Below, piece after piece: positions 1-8,386 of a DNA stretch of 10,000 bases. The stretch is from Calditerrivibrio sp. (GTDB taxonomy: Bacteria > Chrysiogenota > Deferribacteres > Deferribacterales > Calditerrivibrionaceae): NCBI GenBank assembly GCA_020217115.1, contig JAIWOA010000043.1, forward strand, positions 1 to 10,000, written 5' to 3'. A program made the translations under genes and the position numbers. The first letter of the stretch is position 1. Each line of letters opens with the position of its first letter. The notes under the pieces are model-generated. The model did no database searches. It had not been told where the DNA came from and saw only the letters and a list, made by a program, of their open reading frames with translations.

Positions 1-1462
1 GATAAACAGTCTGGTGGGTAGGAGAAACTATTTTTGCCATTATCGCTATGGGAAATATATTGTTCCTTACAGCGATTTTTACTCTGATGTAGTAAATTGG
101 GCAGAATCAGTCTTAGATAATAAAGTTATAACAGTTACAAACTCTGGATTTGATAATGAGATTATATCAAAAATAACTGCAGATAGTTATCAGTGTATAG
201 CTGGTAAGTGTCCATACTATGCTATCTGTTCATTTTATAATGCAAAAGAATTGGCAAATTCATCTGACATCATCATTACAAATCACCATATGTTGCTTGC
301 AGATTTAGCAATGAGGACAAAATTTGATTCATCCTATAACTTTGACTTTGTAGAACATATAGTATTTGATGAGGCGCATTCTCTTGTGGACATTTTCCCT
401 ACTTATCTTGGAGAGGAGCTTAGTTTTCACTCTGTTATAAATTTTACAAAAGATAACAGAAGCTTTATTGGTGAGGAAATTTTTAGAAATATCAATTCGA
501 AATATAAAACGATTGTTTCAAAATATAAAAATGTCAATAAGTTTAGTGAAAAAATGGAAACAGATTGTAGATATTTTATAGATGAATTGGATAAAATATT
601 TTCAAAATATTTAACGGATGAGGAATATTCTATTTTTGAAAAATATAGAGACACCTTTGAAAAGATTTATCAAAATGAAGGTGTAAAAATAGTTGAGACA
701 GGTTATGATACTATTACTGTTAAAAATATACCGATAACTTCAGACAAAAAATTTACAGAAGGGCTTTTTAATAGCTGCATTAGTGCGCTAATGATAAGTG
801 CCACTATCTCTTTTAATGGTTCTTTTGACTATTTTTTTAATGAGCTTGATCTGGGTGACAATATTGAAAAGATTCAGCTGTCCCCACCTGAAAATTTTAT
901 AAGTCAAGGCAAGCTATTTATTAACAATAATTTTATGGAAGATATTGATGAGAAAAAAGAATTTTACTCTGGTCTTCTAAAAGATATGAATGGTGCAGCC
1001 ATTATAATATTTAACAGCATTGCCCATATGAAGGAGATTTATAGTTTTATAGAGGAAAATTTTAAAGATAAAAAGCTTTATTATCAGACAGATGACCTTA
1101 CAAATATTTTGATTGATGAAAATTCTATTGTTATGGGTTGTTCAATATTGAGGGAAGGTGTAGATTTTGCTGGAAAAGGTGTAAAATATGTCATAATAGA
1201 TAAATTGCCATTTGAAAATATTTCTGATATCTATGTAAAGGCAAAAATAGATCACTATGAAAATTGTTATGGCAACGCCTTTTTGAATTATTATCTACCA
1301 AGGGCTGTAATATTTTTTAAACAGGCTGTTGGGAGACTCATAAGGAATGAGAGTGACACTGGTTACTGGATAATTCTTGATGGTAGAGTTTTAACTAAAA
1401 ATTATGGTAAATATTTTCTCGATGTGTTAAAAGGTGCAGAGTTAGTAGATAAAATAAATTAG
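1..1462 (+). CDS. DinG/Rad3-family (XPD-like) Fe-S ATP-dependent DNA helicase, 5'-truncated by window edge
   Basis: This is the C-terminal ~486 residues of a superfamily 2 helicase of the DinG/YoaA/XPD type, which unwinds DNA 5'-3' during repair or replication conflicts. The frame is open to the window edge. The GTG at 14 is an internal codon, because it lies inside the family's conserved 'GR-NY-C' segment, so Walker A and the true start are upstream. Numbering from that GTG, Cys8, Cys61, Cys66 and Cys72 form the Fe-S set; the C-x4-C-x5-C spacing of the last three matches E. coli DinG. The DEAH box is at 119-122, 'ISATI' at 261-265, the motif V-like 'REGVDFAGKG' from 380, and motif VI 'QAVGRLIR' at 437-444 with the arginine finger. 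It ends TAG, and the next gene's ribosome binding site begins in that stop. Family assignment is firm; the exact subfamily (dinG or yoaA, with or without an exonuclease domain) cannot be decided without the N-terminus. Confidence 0.92.
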   Translation, partial: INSLVGRRNYFCHYRYGKYIVPYSDFYSDVVNWAESVLDNKVITVTNSGFDNEIISKITADSYQCIAGKCPYYAICSFYNAKELANSSDIIITNHHMLLADLAMRTKFDSSYNFDFVEHIVFDEAHSLVDIFPTYLGEELSFHSVINFTKDNRSFIGEEIFRNINSKYKTIVSKYKNVNKFSEKMETDCRYFIDELDKIFSKYLTDEEYSIFEKYRDTFEKIYQNEGVKIVETGYDTITVKNIPITSDKKFTEGLFNSCISALMISATISFNGSFDYFFNELDLGDNIEKIQLSPPENFISQGKLFINNNFMEDIDEKKEFYSGLLKDMNGAAIIIFNSIAHMKEIYSFIEENFKDKKLYYQTDDLTNILIDENSIVMGCSILREGVDFAGKGVKYVIIDKLPFENISDIYVKAKIDHYENCYGNAFLNYYLPRAVIFFKQAVGRLIRNESDTGYWIILDGRVLTKNYGKYFLDVLKGAELVDKIN

Positions 1463-1466
1463 GGGG
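1461..1466 (+). promoter_or_regulatory. Shine-Dalgarno AGGGGG that decides the pgi start
   Basis: AGGGGG begins inside the helicase stop codon (TAG at 1460-1462) and ends 6 bases before ATG 1473. This placement favours ATG 1473 over the in-frame TTG at 1467, which would abut the G run. The stop/SD overlap suggests that ribosomes finishing the helicase reinitiate on pgi. Confidence 0.7.
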
Positions 1467-1472
1467 TTGGTT

Positions 1473-2840
1473 ATGAGAAAAGTATCTCTGGATTATAATT
1501 TCTGTATGAATGATAATTTAAAAAATGGTATTGGTGTGAACGATATTGATTCAAGTATGGGAAAAGTCAGTAAGGGTTTTCAAAGGCTCAATGATATGGT
1601 GGAGTCAGGGGAGATAGGTTTTCCAAAATTAGCAGAGGTGGATCTTGGTGAACTTATCGGTTTCACAAAAAAATTTCAAGGTTTGTATAATGATCTCATT
1701 GTAATTGGTATAGGTGGTTCTTCATTAGGTTTTGAAGCTGTTGCCAATGCCCTTCTCCCCTTTGGATTCAACGCTTTTTCAAAGGACAAGAGGGGTTTTT
1801 TCCCAAGATATTGGGTTATGGATAATGTGGATTCTTTTAAGGTTTATTCAATTTTGGAACATTGTAAACCTGAGGAAACCCTTGTAGTTGTTATAAGCAA
1901 ATCTGGAAGTACTGTTGAGACTGCGGCAAATTTTCTGGTTGTATACGACTGGATCAGAAAAAGTAATGTTGATATAAAAAATCATATAATCACTGTTACA
2001 GACTCTTCAAAGGGTGATTTAAGGAAGATAACAGATATGTTTGGTCTTGACTCATTTGTTGTCCCAGCTAATGTAGGGGGAAGATTTTCTGTTTTATCTT
2101 CTGTGGGACTCTTGCCAGCTGCTTTAGTTGGCATAGATATAGAGCAGATGAAAAAAGGGGCAGAGTATTTTATACAAAATGGTAAGTCTATATTTATGAC
2201 TATTTCAGCTATTTACAATGCATTCCTTGAAAGGAGGTATCCGATCAATGTGATCATGCCTTATAGTTCAAGATTGAAAAGTTTCTCTGAATGGTTTTGT
2301 CAGCTATGGGGGGAGAGTCTGGGTAAAAGGTATGATATGGAGGGGAGAGAGCTATATTTTGGTTCTACTCCTGTTTCAGCAGTTGGTTCTATTGACCAAC
2401 ATTCTCAGCTTCAGCTTTATAAAGAGGGTCCTTTTGATAAGTTGATTACCTTTATAGAGCTTTCTGAACATGATTTTAACCAGACCCTAAAGGGTGATTG
2501 GTATGAAAATTACAATTATTTAAATGGGGTAGATCTAAATAGGTTACTAAACATTGAACTTTATGCTACAGAAGTTGCTCTTAAAATGGCTAATAGACCA
2601 TCCATAAAAATAGTTATAGATTACCTTGACGAATTCAGTTTGGGGTATATGTTTATGTTTTATCAATATGTGGTTGCTGTATTGGGGCTTGCGAACAATA
2701 TAAATCCCTTTGATCAGCCTGGAGTTGAAGAGGGTAAAGATTATGCATATGGTTTACTAAAAAGAAAGGGGTATGATGCCAGAAGAAATGAGTATGAAAA
2801 AAGTGGGAAAAGAGAAGAAAAATACAAGGTTGGCTTATAA
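1473..2840 (+). CDS. pgi: Glucose-6-phosphate isomerase
   Basis: Cytoplasmic enzyme interconverting glucose-6-phosphate and fructose-6-phosphate in glycolysis and gluconeogenesis. The 455-residue protein is close to the short bacterial type (about 445-450 aa). Two SIS (sugar isomerase) domains are visible: the first carries 'IGIGGSS' (78-84) and 'ISKSGST' (141-147, phosphate binding). 'GGRFSVLSSVG' (from 202) matches the first PGI family signature and 'NPFDQPGVEEGK' (ending Lys422) the second. Expected catalytic residues are present: Glu281 in 'LWGESLGK', His310 in 'DQHSQ' and Lys422. The start is ATG 1473, chosen for its Shine-Dalgarno. The last ~15 residues are a lysine/glutamate-rich tail whose codons overlap the candidate starts of tilS. 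Its product feeds amino-sugar synthesis, which GlmM continues further downstream. The assignment is secure. Confidence 0.97.
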   Translation: MRKVSLDYNFCMNDNLKNGIGVNDIDSSMGKVSKGFQRLNDMVESGEIGFPKLAEVDLGELIGFTKKFQGLYNDLIVIGIGGSSLGFEAVANALLPFGFNAFSKDKRGFFPRYWVMDNVDSFKVYSILEHCKPEETLVVVISKSGSTVETAANFLVVYDWIRKSNVDIKNHIITVTDSSKGDLRKITDMFGLDSFVVPANVGGRFSVLSSVGLLPAALVGIDIEQMKKGAEYFIQNGKSIFMTISAIYNAFLERRYPINVIMPYSSRLKSFSEWFCQLWGESLGKRYDMEGRELYFGSTPVSAVGSIDQHSQLQLYKEGPFDKLITFIELSEHDFNQTLKGDWYENYNYLNGVDLNRLLNIELYATEVALKMANRPSIKIVIDYLDEFSLGYMFMFYQYVVAVLGLANNINPFDQPGVEEGKDYAYGLLKRKGYDARRNEYEKSGKREEKYKVGL

Positions 2841-4059
2841 TCTCTCCTATGGTATCAAAAGATTTGCAAATAAGAAGCTTTTAGTTGCATTTTCAGGGGG
2901 CAGAGATTCAGTGGCTCTGCTCCATTTTTTATCTTCAAATTCTGAAAAATATGGAATTGATATATATGCATGCCATGTAAACCATGGAATAAGAGGTGAT
3001 CTTGCTGATTTAGATGAAAAATTTTGCCGAGATTTTTGTGAGTCATTGGGGGTACCACTTTTCGTTAAAAAAATAGATGTCCCTTCATATGTGAGAAATT
3101 ATCATCTTTCTGTTGAAGATGCGGCAAGAAAGTTACGTTATGAAGCTTTAAACGATGTAAAGGATGATATCAATTGTGAACTTATTGTTACTGCCCATCA
3201 TCTTGATGATACGGTTGAAAATTTTTTTATAAAATCATTTTTGGGTACTTCAATAGAAAATCTAAAGGGGTTTAGTTTAAATGATCTATTTGTGAGACCT
3301 TTTCAAAGTATAACAAGGGAAGATGTAGATGAATATATATCTTTTCATAGACTACCGTATGTGGATGATGAGACTAATTTCTCCTCCGATTATGTCAGAA
3401 ATTGGATAAGGCTAAAGTTAATTCCTATCATAAAGGGGTATAATCCCGGTTACATAAAAAATATAGAATCTCTGCAGGAGCAATCAAAGGAGCTAAAATC
3501 CTATTTAGATGAAAATATAAAGGATTTTAGTTTTAACAAAAGGGATGGTTATATTGAAATGGAGAAATTAAATTTGATAAATAGGCATAGATTTGAACAA
3601 AAATATATATTGAATAAGATGTTTGAAGGTATGTTCAGGGTTGAGAGGAAACATATTGAGATGGCTTTGGATATTTTGGATGGTGATTCTAAAAGAGTGA
3701 ATATGCCTGATGATTTTATTTTTGAAGTATCCTACAGGAGATTAAGACTTTTTAAAAAAAGTTTAATAAATGAATATAAAATTATTAAAAATGCAACAGA
3801 TGATATTGTAATTTTGCCGAAATTATGTAAATATATAAAATTTGATGGTTACTACAAAGATAAATTGTTAACAATCAGGAACAGGAGGTATGGCGACCGT
3901 ATAGGTAAGAAAAAGGTCAAGGATATGATGATCGATATGAAATTAGATCTTTATGAAAGGGATCTTGCACCCGTTATAACTGTTGACGAAGAGATTGTAT
4001 GGGTAGAATATGTTTATGAAAAAGATAAGAATATTCAGATATATGAACTGGAGGATTAA
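2773..4059 (+). CDS. tilS: tRNA(Ile)-lysidine synthetase
   Basis: ATP-dependent enzyme that attaches lysine to C34 of the CAU anticodon of tRNA-Ile2, switching it from Met/AUG to Ile/AUA decoding; essential in nearly all bacteria. Numbered from ATG 2773, the N-type ATP pyrophosphatase P-loop 'SGGRDS' is at 41-46, 'NHGIRGD' at 70-76 and 'HHLDD' at 142-146. A TilS-type segment follows, ending near 'YVRNWIRLKLIP'. Residues ~360-428 resemble the TilS C-terminal domain ('RNRRYGDRI', then a Lys-rich stretch). At 428 residues it is the long, E. coli-like form. The start is uncertain: ATG 2773 has GGGG only one base away, ATG 2776 has better spacing, and ATG 2788, ATG 2794 and TTG 2830 are also in frame. 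TilS proteins usually have only ~15-25 residues before the P-loop, which favours a downstream start. All but the latest candidate overlap pgi substantially. Function is secure, start is not. Confidence 0.95.
   Translation: MMPEEMSMKKVGKEKKNTRLAYNLSYGIKRFANKKLLVAFSGGRDSVALLHFLSSNSEKYGIDIYACHVNHGIRGDLADLDEKFCRDFCESLGVPLFVKKIDVPSYVRNYHLSVEDAARKLRYEALNDVKDDINCELIVTAHHLDDTVENFFIKSFLGTSIENLKGFSLNDLFVRPFQSITREDVDEYISFHRLPYVDDETNFSSDYVRNWIRLKLIPIIKGYNPGYIKNIESLQEQSKELKSYLDENIKDFSFNKRDGYIEMEKLNLINRHRFEQKYILNKMFEGMFRVERKHIEMALDILDGDSKRVNMPDDFIFEVSYRRLRLFKKSLINEYKIIKNATDDIVILPKLCKYIKFDGYYKDKLLTIRNRRYGDRIGKKKVKDMMIDMKLDLYERDLAPVITVDEEIVWVEYVYEKDKNIQIYELED
4050..4054 (+). promoter_or_regulatory. Shine-Dalgarno GGAGG for hpt
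   Basis: GGAGG lies in the last codons of tilS, 4 bases before ATG 4059, and the junction reads TAATG, so the tilS stop shares one base with the hpt start. This supports ATG 4059 over the in-frame ATG at 4083 and suggests translational coupling. Confidence 0.65.
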
Positions 4060-4592
4060 TGGAGAAAGGAAATTTGGAAGTTATGATAAGTTACAACGAG
4101 ATACTTGACAGGGTAAAACTTCTTGCAGATGCTATAAATAGAGATTTTGCTGGCGAGGAGCTGTTGGTTATAGGTGTTTTGAAGGGTGCATGGATATTTA
4201 TGGCTGATCTGGTAAAATATATAGATTTACCAATGGAGATAAGTTTTATATCTGTGTCCAGTTATTCAGGAGCGAGAACTACTTCGAGTGGTGTAGTAAG
4301 ATTACTTTGCGACGTTGATAGGCCAGTTGAAAGAAAAAATGTTATAGTAGTTGAGGATATTATTGATACAGGTCTTACAATAAACTACCTGAAAAAGATC
4401 TTGAGTGTAAGAAACCCTAACAGTCTAAAGGTTTGTTCATTACTTGACAAACCATCGAGAAGGTTGGCTGATATTAACCCTGACTACTGTGGGTTTTCTA
4501 TCCCCGATGAATTTGTTGTAGGGTATGGCCTTGATTACAATGGCTACTATAGAAATTTAAGAGATATTTGTAAACTAAAGTTAAGTAATTAG
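4059..4592 (+). CDS. hpt: Hypoxanthine phosphoribosyltransferase
   Basis: Purine-salvage enzyme that joins PRPP to hypoxanthine (and usually guanine) to make IMP/GMP in the cytoplasm. It is a type I phosphoribosyltransferase of 177 residues, the normal length. '[15 protein letters not shown]' near residue 40 is the pyrophosphate-binding loop region. The flexible-loop region follows ('[11 protein letters not shown]'). The PRPP-binding motif 'VVEDIIDTG' is at 97-105 with the acidic pair Glu99-Asp100. The purine-binding region has 'LLDKPSRR' and '[14 protein letters not shown]' near the C-terminus. It sits between tilS and ftsH, the same order as in Bacillus (tilS-hprT-ftsH). In Gram-positives TilS and HprT have been reported to act together in controlling ftsH; whether that happens here is unknown. 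Xanthine or guanine preference cannot be told from sequence alone. Confidence 0.96.
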   Translation: MEKGNLEVMISYNEILDRVKLLADAINRDFAGEELLVIGVLKGAWIFMADLVKYIDLPMEISFISVSSYSGARTTSSGVVRLLCDVDRPVERKNVIVVEDIIDTGLTINYLKKILSVRNPNSLKVCSLLDKPSRRLADINPDYCGFSIPDEFVVGYGLDYNGYYRNLRDICKLKLSN

Positions 4593-4598
4593 GGGGAG
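4591..4598 (+). promoter_or_regulatory. Shine-Dalgarno AGGGGGAG for ftsH
   Basis: AGGGGGAG begins in the hpt stop codon (TAG at 4590-4592) and ends 2 bases before ATG 4601. The ten bases AATTAGGGGG (4587-4596) also occur at the helicase/pgi junction (1457-1466), where they likewise combine an Asn codon, a TAG stop and the ribosome binding site. Confidence 0.65.
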
Positions 4599-4600
4599 TA

Positions 4601-6406
4601 ATGAGAGATAATTTTTATAAAAATATAACTTTATGGCTTGTTATAGCACTTATAATGGTGGTAATGTTTAATACTTTTAATACAAATCAGGGTATTAAAA
4701 AGAAAATTTCTTACACAGAGTTTATTGAGAATGTAAAAAACGATAATGTCAAGTCTGTAGTGATTAAGGAAAAATTAATCGTTGGTGAGCTAAAAAAGGG
4801 TGATGAAGGTTTTGAAACCTATGCACCAGAGGACCCAGGCTTAGTTAACCTATTAAATGAGCACAAAGTTAAAATTTTTGCAAAACCACCTGATCAGAAT
4901 CCATGGTATATGCAGGTTCTTATTTCATGGCTACCTATGATAATTCTGATTGCAGTTTGGATATTTTTTATGAGACAGATGCAGGGTGGTAGTAAAGCAT
5001 TTAGTTTTGGTAAAAGCAGAGCAAGGCTTTTGACTCCAGACCAGAAAAAGGTAACCTTTAAGGATGTTGCTGGTTGTGATGAGGCCAAAGAAGAGCTTGA
5101 AGAGATAATCGAATTTCTGAAGGATCCCCATAAATTTCAGCGATTGGGTGGGAAAATTCCAAAGGGTGTTCTGCTCGTTGGGCCTCCAGGTACAGGTAAA
5201 ACTCTTCTGGCCAAAGCTGTTGCTGGTGAAGCAGGTGTGCCATTTTTTAGCATAAGTGGATCAGATTTTGTTGAGATGTTTGTAGGTGTTGGAGCTTCAA
5301 GGGTTCGTGATCTTTTTGAGCAGGGGAAAAAGAATGCTCCCTGTATAATTTTCATAGATGAAATAGATGCAGTTGGGAGACATCGTGGTGCTGGACTTGG
5401 TGGAGGGCATGATGAAAGGGAGCAGACCCTTAACCAGCTTCTGGTTGAAATGGATGGTTTTGAATCTACAGAAGGTGTTATACTGATAGCTGCTACTAAC
5501 AGGCCTGATGTTCTGGATCCTGCTCTTTTAAGACCTGGAAGATTTGATAGACAGGTAGTGGTTCCAAGACCAGATGTTAAGGGGAGACATGAGATCTTAA
5601 AGGTTCATGCAGAAAAGGTTCCTCTGGGTGCAGATGTCAATCTTGAGGTTATTGCCAAAAGTACCCCAGGGTTTGCAGGTGCTGAACTTGCAAATCTTGT
5701 TAATGAGGCAGCCCTTCTTGCTGCAAGAAAAAATAAAGAACAGGTCAATATGGATGATTTTGAAGAAGCAAAGGATAAAGTAATTATGGGGAAAGAGAGG
5801 AGGAGTGTAGCTATTTCTGATGAAGAAAAGAAGGTTACTGCTTATCATGAAGCTGGACATGCAATAGTGGCTAGATTTACTCCACACTCAGATCCTGTTC
5901 ACAAGGTTAGTATAATTCCAAGGGGGATGGCACTTGGTGTTACACAGCAGTTACCAAAGGATGACAAATATGTATACACCAAAGAGTATCTTTTGTCGAG
6001 ACTTGCCGTTCTTATGGGTGGAAGAGCTGCTGAAGAGGTAGTTTTTGATAGGATAAGTACTGGTGCTGGCAACGATATAGAAAGGGCTACAGAAATCGCA
6101 AGAAATATGGTATGTTCATGGGGAATGAGTTCTGTATTAGGTCCTGTTGCCTTTGGAAAAAAGGATGAAGCAATTTTCTTAGGTAAGGAACTTTCTACTC
6201 ACAAAAATTACAGTGAGAAAACTGCTGAATTGATAGATGATGAGATATGTAAGATTATTACAAGCTCATATACTGGGGCTAAGGATATTTTGCTCAATAA
6301 TATAAAACTTCTTCATTCAATGGCTGATCTTCTTCTGGAAAAGGAAACTATTGAAAGCAAGGATATTGATGAATTAATAGAAAAGGTTAATGGAGGAGTT
6401 GAATAA
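4601..6406 (+). CDS. ftsH: ATP-dependent zinc metalloprotease FtsH
   Basis: Membrane-anchored hexameric AAA+ protease that extracts and degrades damaged membrane proteins and selected regulators. Two N-terminal membrane segments (about residues 9-27 and 106-125) flank an extracytoplasmic domain; the ATPase and protease domains lie in the cytoplasm. Seen in order: Walker A 'GPPGTGKT' at 194-201, Walker B 'IIFIDEID' at 249-256, the second region of homology with '[19 protein letters not shown]' (arginine fingers), zinc site 'HEAGH' at 416-420, and the probable third zinc ligand Asp492 in '[12 protein letters not shown]'. At 601 residues it is slightly shorter than E. coli FtsH, the difference lying mainly in the C-terminal tail, and nothing essential is missing. 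It follows hpt by 8 bases with a strong ribosome binding site and overlaps folP by 17 bases. The assignment is secure. Confidence 0.98.
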   Translation: MRDNFYKNITLWLVIALIMVVMFNTFNTNQGIKKKISYTEFIENVKNDNVKSVVIKEKLIVGELKKGDEGFETYAPEDPGLVNLLNEHKVKIFAKPPDQNPWYMQVLISWLPMIILIAVWIFFMRQMQGGSKAFSFGKSRARLLTPDQKKVTFKDVAGCDEAKEELEEIIEFLKDPHKFQRLGGKIPKGVLLVGPPGTGKTLLAKAVAGEAGVPFFSISGSDFVEMFVGVGASRVRDLFEQGKKNAPCIIFIDEIDAVGRHRGAGLGGGHDEREQTLNQLLVEMDGFESTEGVILIAATNRPDVLDPALLRPGRFDRQVVVPRPDVKGRHEILKVHAEKVPLGADVNLEVIAKSTPGFAGAELANLVNEAALLAARKNKEQVNMDDFEEAKDKVIMGKERRSVAISDEEKKVTAYHEAGHAIVARFTPHSDPVHKVSIIPRGMALGVTQQLPKDDKYVYTKEYLLSRLAVLMGGRAAEEVVFDRISTGAGNDIERATEIARNMVCSWGMSSVLGPVAFGKKDEAIFLGKELSTHKNYSEKTAELIDDEICKIITSSYTGAKDILLNNIKLLHSMADLLLEKETIESKDIDELIEKVNGGVE

Positions 6407-7604
6407 TTTTGCACCTATGTTTGCTGATATAATTTCGCCTGATAAGATGAGGCTGGAAAAAGAGATTACTGATCTTGGGGCAGACCCTTACGCATTGAAG
6501 ATTGCCAGTAAGGGTTTGCCTTGCAACATAAAATTGAGGAAGGTTAAATCTCCAGCAGCTAATATAATAAAACAGGAGGCAATAGCTTCTGGGATAGATG
6601 CTGCTGTTCATAAAAGAACAGTTGAATGTGGAGTTGAATATACAGATATTCTTTTATGTGGAAATGTCGCAGGTGTGAGAAAGCTTACTGAAAGATTAAG
6701 TATTCAACCCTATGGGTTAAAGAATGTTGCGCTGGATATAAATAGGTTGATTGAGAAGTATTATAAAACGATGGTGTTGAAAGTTCAAGATCTTGAAATA
6801 GATCTATCAGAAAAGATTCTTATGCCGATTATAAATGTTACTCCAGATTCCTTTAGTGATAGTGGTTTATTTGATAATTTAGAGGATATCGAAAATTACT
6901 TTGCTATGTTGAAGGAACTTGGAGTATCTCTTATTGACATAGGTGGTGAATCAACGAGGCCCGGTGCTGATCCTGTACCCCTTGATGAAGAGTTAAAAAG
7001 GGTTTTACCTATTGTTGAGATTGCTGTTAGCATGGGATTTTTGGTATCTGTTGACACTTATAAGGGTGGTGTTGCAAAAGAGGTTTTAAAAAAAGGTGCC
7101 AGGTTAATCAATGATGTATCTGGACTAAACCATGACAAAGATATGGCATCCATTTGTGCAGATTTTGATGCAGCAGTATCTATTATGCATATGAAGGGGG
7201 AACCTAAAACAATGCAGATGGATACCTCCTATGATAACCTTCTTGAAGATATAAAAGATTACATTGAGAGATCTATAGAAAAAGCTTTATCTGCTGGAAT
7301 AAATGAGAATAGTATCATAGTTGATCCAGGATTTGGTTTTGGTAAGAGTCTCAGGGATAATTACATTATACTAAAATACCTTAATGAATTCAAATCCTTT
7401 GGTATGCCTATTCTCGTAGGTTTATCCAGAAAATCGATGATAGGTAATGTTATTGGTAAACCAGTGGGTGAAAGAGCCATCGGCAGTATAGTTGCTGAGA
7501 CTATCGCTTTGATGAATGGTGCAGATATTGTAAGGGCACATGATGTTTTGCATGCAATTGATATGTTGAAAATATTTAACTATTATAATGGGATAGTGTA
7601 CTGA
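6390..7604 (+). CDS. folP: Dihydropteroate synthase with an N-terminal extension
   Basis: Condenses p-aminobenzoate with 6-hydroxymethyl-7,8-dihydropterin pyrophosphate to dihydropteroate in folate synthesis; it is the target of sulfonamides. The TIM-barrel core starts near residue 140. It carries '[12 protein letters not shown]' (from 148), 'GGESTRPGA' (from 185), 'SVDTYK', 'INDVSGL', '[10 protein letters not shown]' (from 311), 'SRKS' (346-349) and 'VRAHD' (381-385), so pterin, pABA and phosphate sites all look intact. At 404 residues it is about 130 longer than E. coli DHPS (~280 aa). The extra N-terminal part is described as a finding. The start at ATG 6390 overlaps ftsH by 17 bases and has AAAAGG 3 bases upstream. 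The in-frame ATG 6417 is an alternative, but the good GGAGGAG at 6392-6398 is too far from it. No folK or folB is adjacent. Function is secure. Confidence 0.95.
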   Translation: MEELNNFAPMFADIISPDKMRLEKEITDLGADPYALKIASKGLPCNIKLRKVKSPAANIIKQEAIASGIDAAVHKRTVECGVEYTDILLCGNVAGVRKLTERLSIQPYGLKNVALDINRLIEKYYKTMVLKVQDLEIDLSEKILMPIINVTPDSFSDSGLFDNLEDIENYFAMLKELGVSLIDIGGESTRPGADPVPLDEELKRVLPIVEIAVSMGFLVSVDTYKGGVAKEVLKKGARLINDVSGLNHDKDMASICADFDAAVSIMHMKGEPKTMQMDTSYDNLLEDIKDYIERSIEKALSAGINENSIIVDPGFGFGKSLRDNYIILKYLNEFKSFGMPILVGLSRKSMIGNVIGKPVGERAIGSIVAETIALMNGADIVRAHDVLHAIDMLKIFNYYNGIVY

Positions 7605-8386
7605 TGATAGATGTTTTAAGTTCTATAGGAATTATGGATCTGATTGATATTACAATAATATCCTTTATTATATATCGAATGTTTCTTTTGATCAAGGGTA
7701 CAATAGCGTTAAAAATGACCTTTGGGGTGCTATTTATTCTTATTTTCGCATCTTTTTCAAATCTTTTTGGATTTAAAGCTACAAGCTGGGTTTTGAATAA
7801 CCTTACAGGTTACCTTTTTTTATCTATAATAATACTTTTTCAGCCTGAGATAAGAAGAGGCCTTGCTGTGATAGGTGATACAAAGGTATTTAATAAGGAA
7901 AGTTCACTCACAATAAATACAATCGATGAGATAGTAAAAGCAGCAACAGTCCTTGCCAATAAACAGATAGGTGCACTTATAGTGGTACAAAGAGATATCG
8001 ATCTTCTCCCTTATATACAGGTGGGAAATACTCTTAATGCTTTATTGAACAAGGATATTTTGATATCCATATTTATCCCATACTCCCCACTTCATGATGG
8101 TGCTGTTATAGTTATCGATGGTAAGATAGCCTATGCAGGTTCTATACTGCCTCTGACAAAACGTACCGATATAGATAAAAAATTTGGCACGAGACATAGG
8201 GCTGCTATGGGTATAACTGAAGAGACAGATGCAGTGTGTGTTGTTGTGAGTGAAGAGAGGGGAACTATTACAGTTTCTTACAAAGGGAGTTTTACCTCTG
8301 AACTGGATTCTGATTCCCTCAGGGAAACTCTGATAAATATATTTAAGATAGAAGAAAAGGGTGAAAAAGCTGATGAACCTAAATAA
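7604..8386 (+). CDS. cdaA: Diadenylate cyclase CdaA (c-di-AMP synthase, membrane type)
   Basis: Makes cyclic di-AMP from two ATP; this messenger controls potassium and osmolyte balance and cell-wall homeostasis. Three hydrophobic N-terminal segments (about residues 13-30, 37-54 and 66-82) give the usual CdaA membrane anchor. Next comes 'FQPEIRRGL' and then the DAC (DisA_N) domain. The catalytic motifs are intact: 'DGA' at 165-167 and 'RHRAA' at 197-201. The 260-residue length is close to B. subtilis CdaA (273 aa). Its ATG shares one base with the folP stop (TGATG), and only a weak GGGA (7590-7593) lies upstream, so translation probably depends on coupling to folP. It is followed by ybbR and glmM, the conserved order of the CdaA module. 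The assignment is secure. Confidence 0.96.
   Translation: MIDVLSSIGIMDLIDITIISFIIYRMFLLIKGTIALKMTFGVLFILIFASFSNLFGFKATSWVLNNLTGYLFLSIIILFQPEIRRGLAVIGDTKVFNKESSLTINTIDEIVKAATVLANKQIGALIVVQRDIDLLPYIQVGNTLNALLNKDILISIFIPYSPLHDGAVIVIDGKIAYAGSILPLTKRTDIDKKFGTRHRAAMGITEETDAVCVVVSEERGTITVSYKGSFTSELDSDSLRETLINIFKIEEKGEKADEPK

Noticed and set aside
14..16. GTG as the start codon of the helicase gene
   Set aside because: The frame is open upstream to the window edge, and the residues around it (LVGRRNYFC) belong to a conserved internal helicase segment. The gene is truncated by the window.
1467..1469. TTG as the start of pgi
   Set aside because: It directly abuts the AGGGGG ribosome binding site; ATG 1473 has proper spacing.
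2836..2841. Perfect TATAAT -10-like hexamer at the end of pgi
   Set aside because: No recognisable -35 about 17 bases upstream, and it lies within coding sequence of an AT-rich genome where such hexamers arise by chance.
2893..2910. Arg in the TilS P-loop 'SGGRDS' as a possible defect
   Set aside because: This position is variable in the family; the essential SGG-x-DS residues are intact.
5068..5100. Cysteine in the FtsH segment '[12 protein letters not shown]'
   Set aside because: The same Cys is found in E. coli and many other FtsH proteins, so it is not unusual.
5597..5887. Reverse-strand open frame of 96 codons inside ftsH
   Set aside because: It lies wholly opposite the conserved ATPase/protease region of ftsH, and its translation shows no recognisable domain. 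It is a shadow of the real gene, as are the shorter reverse frames at 427-654, 2855-3058, 4894-5355 and 6387-6611.
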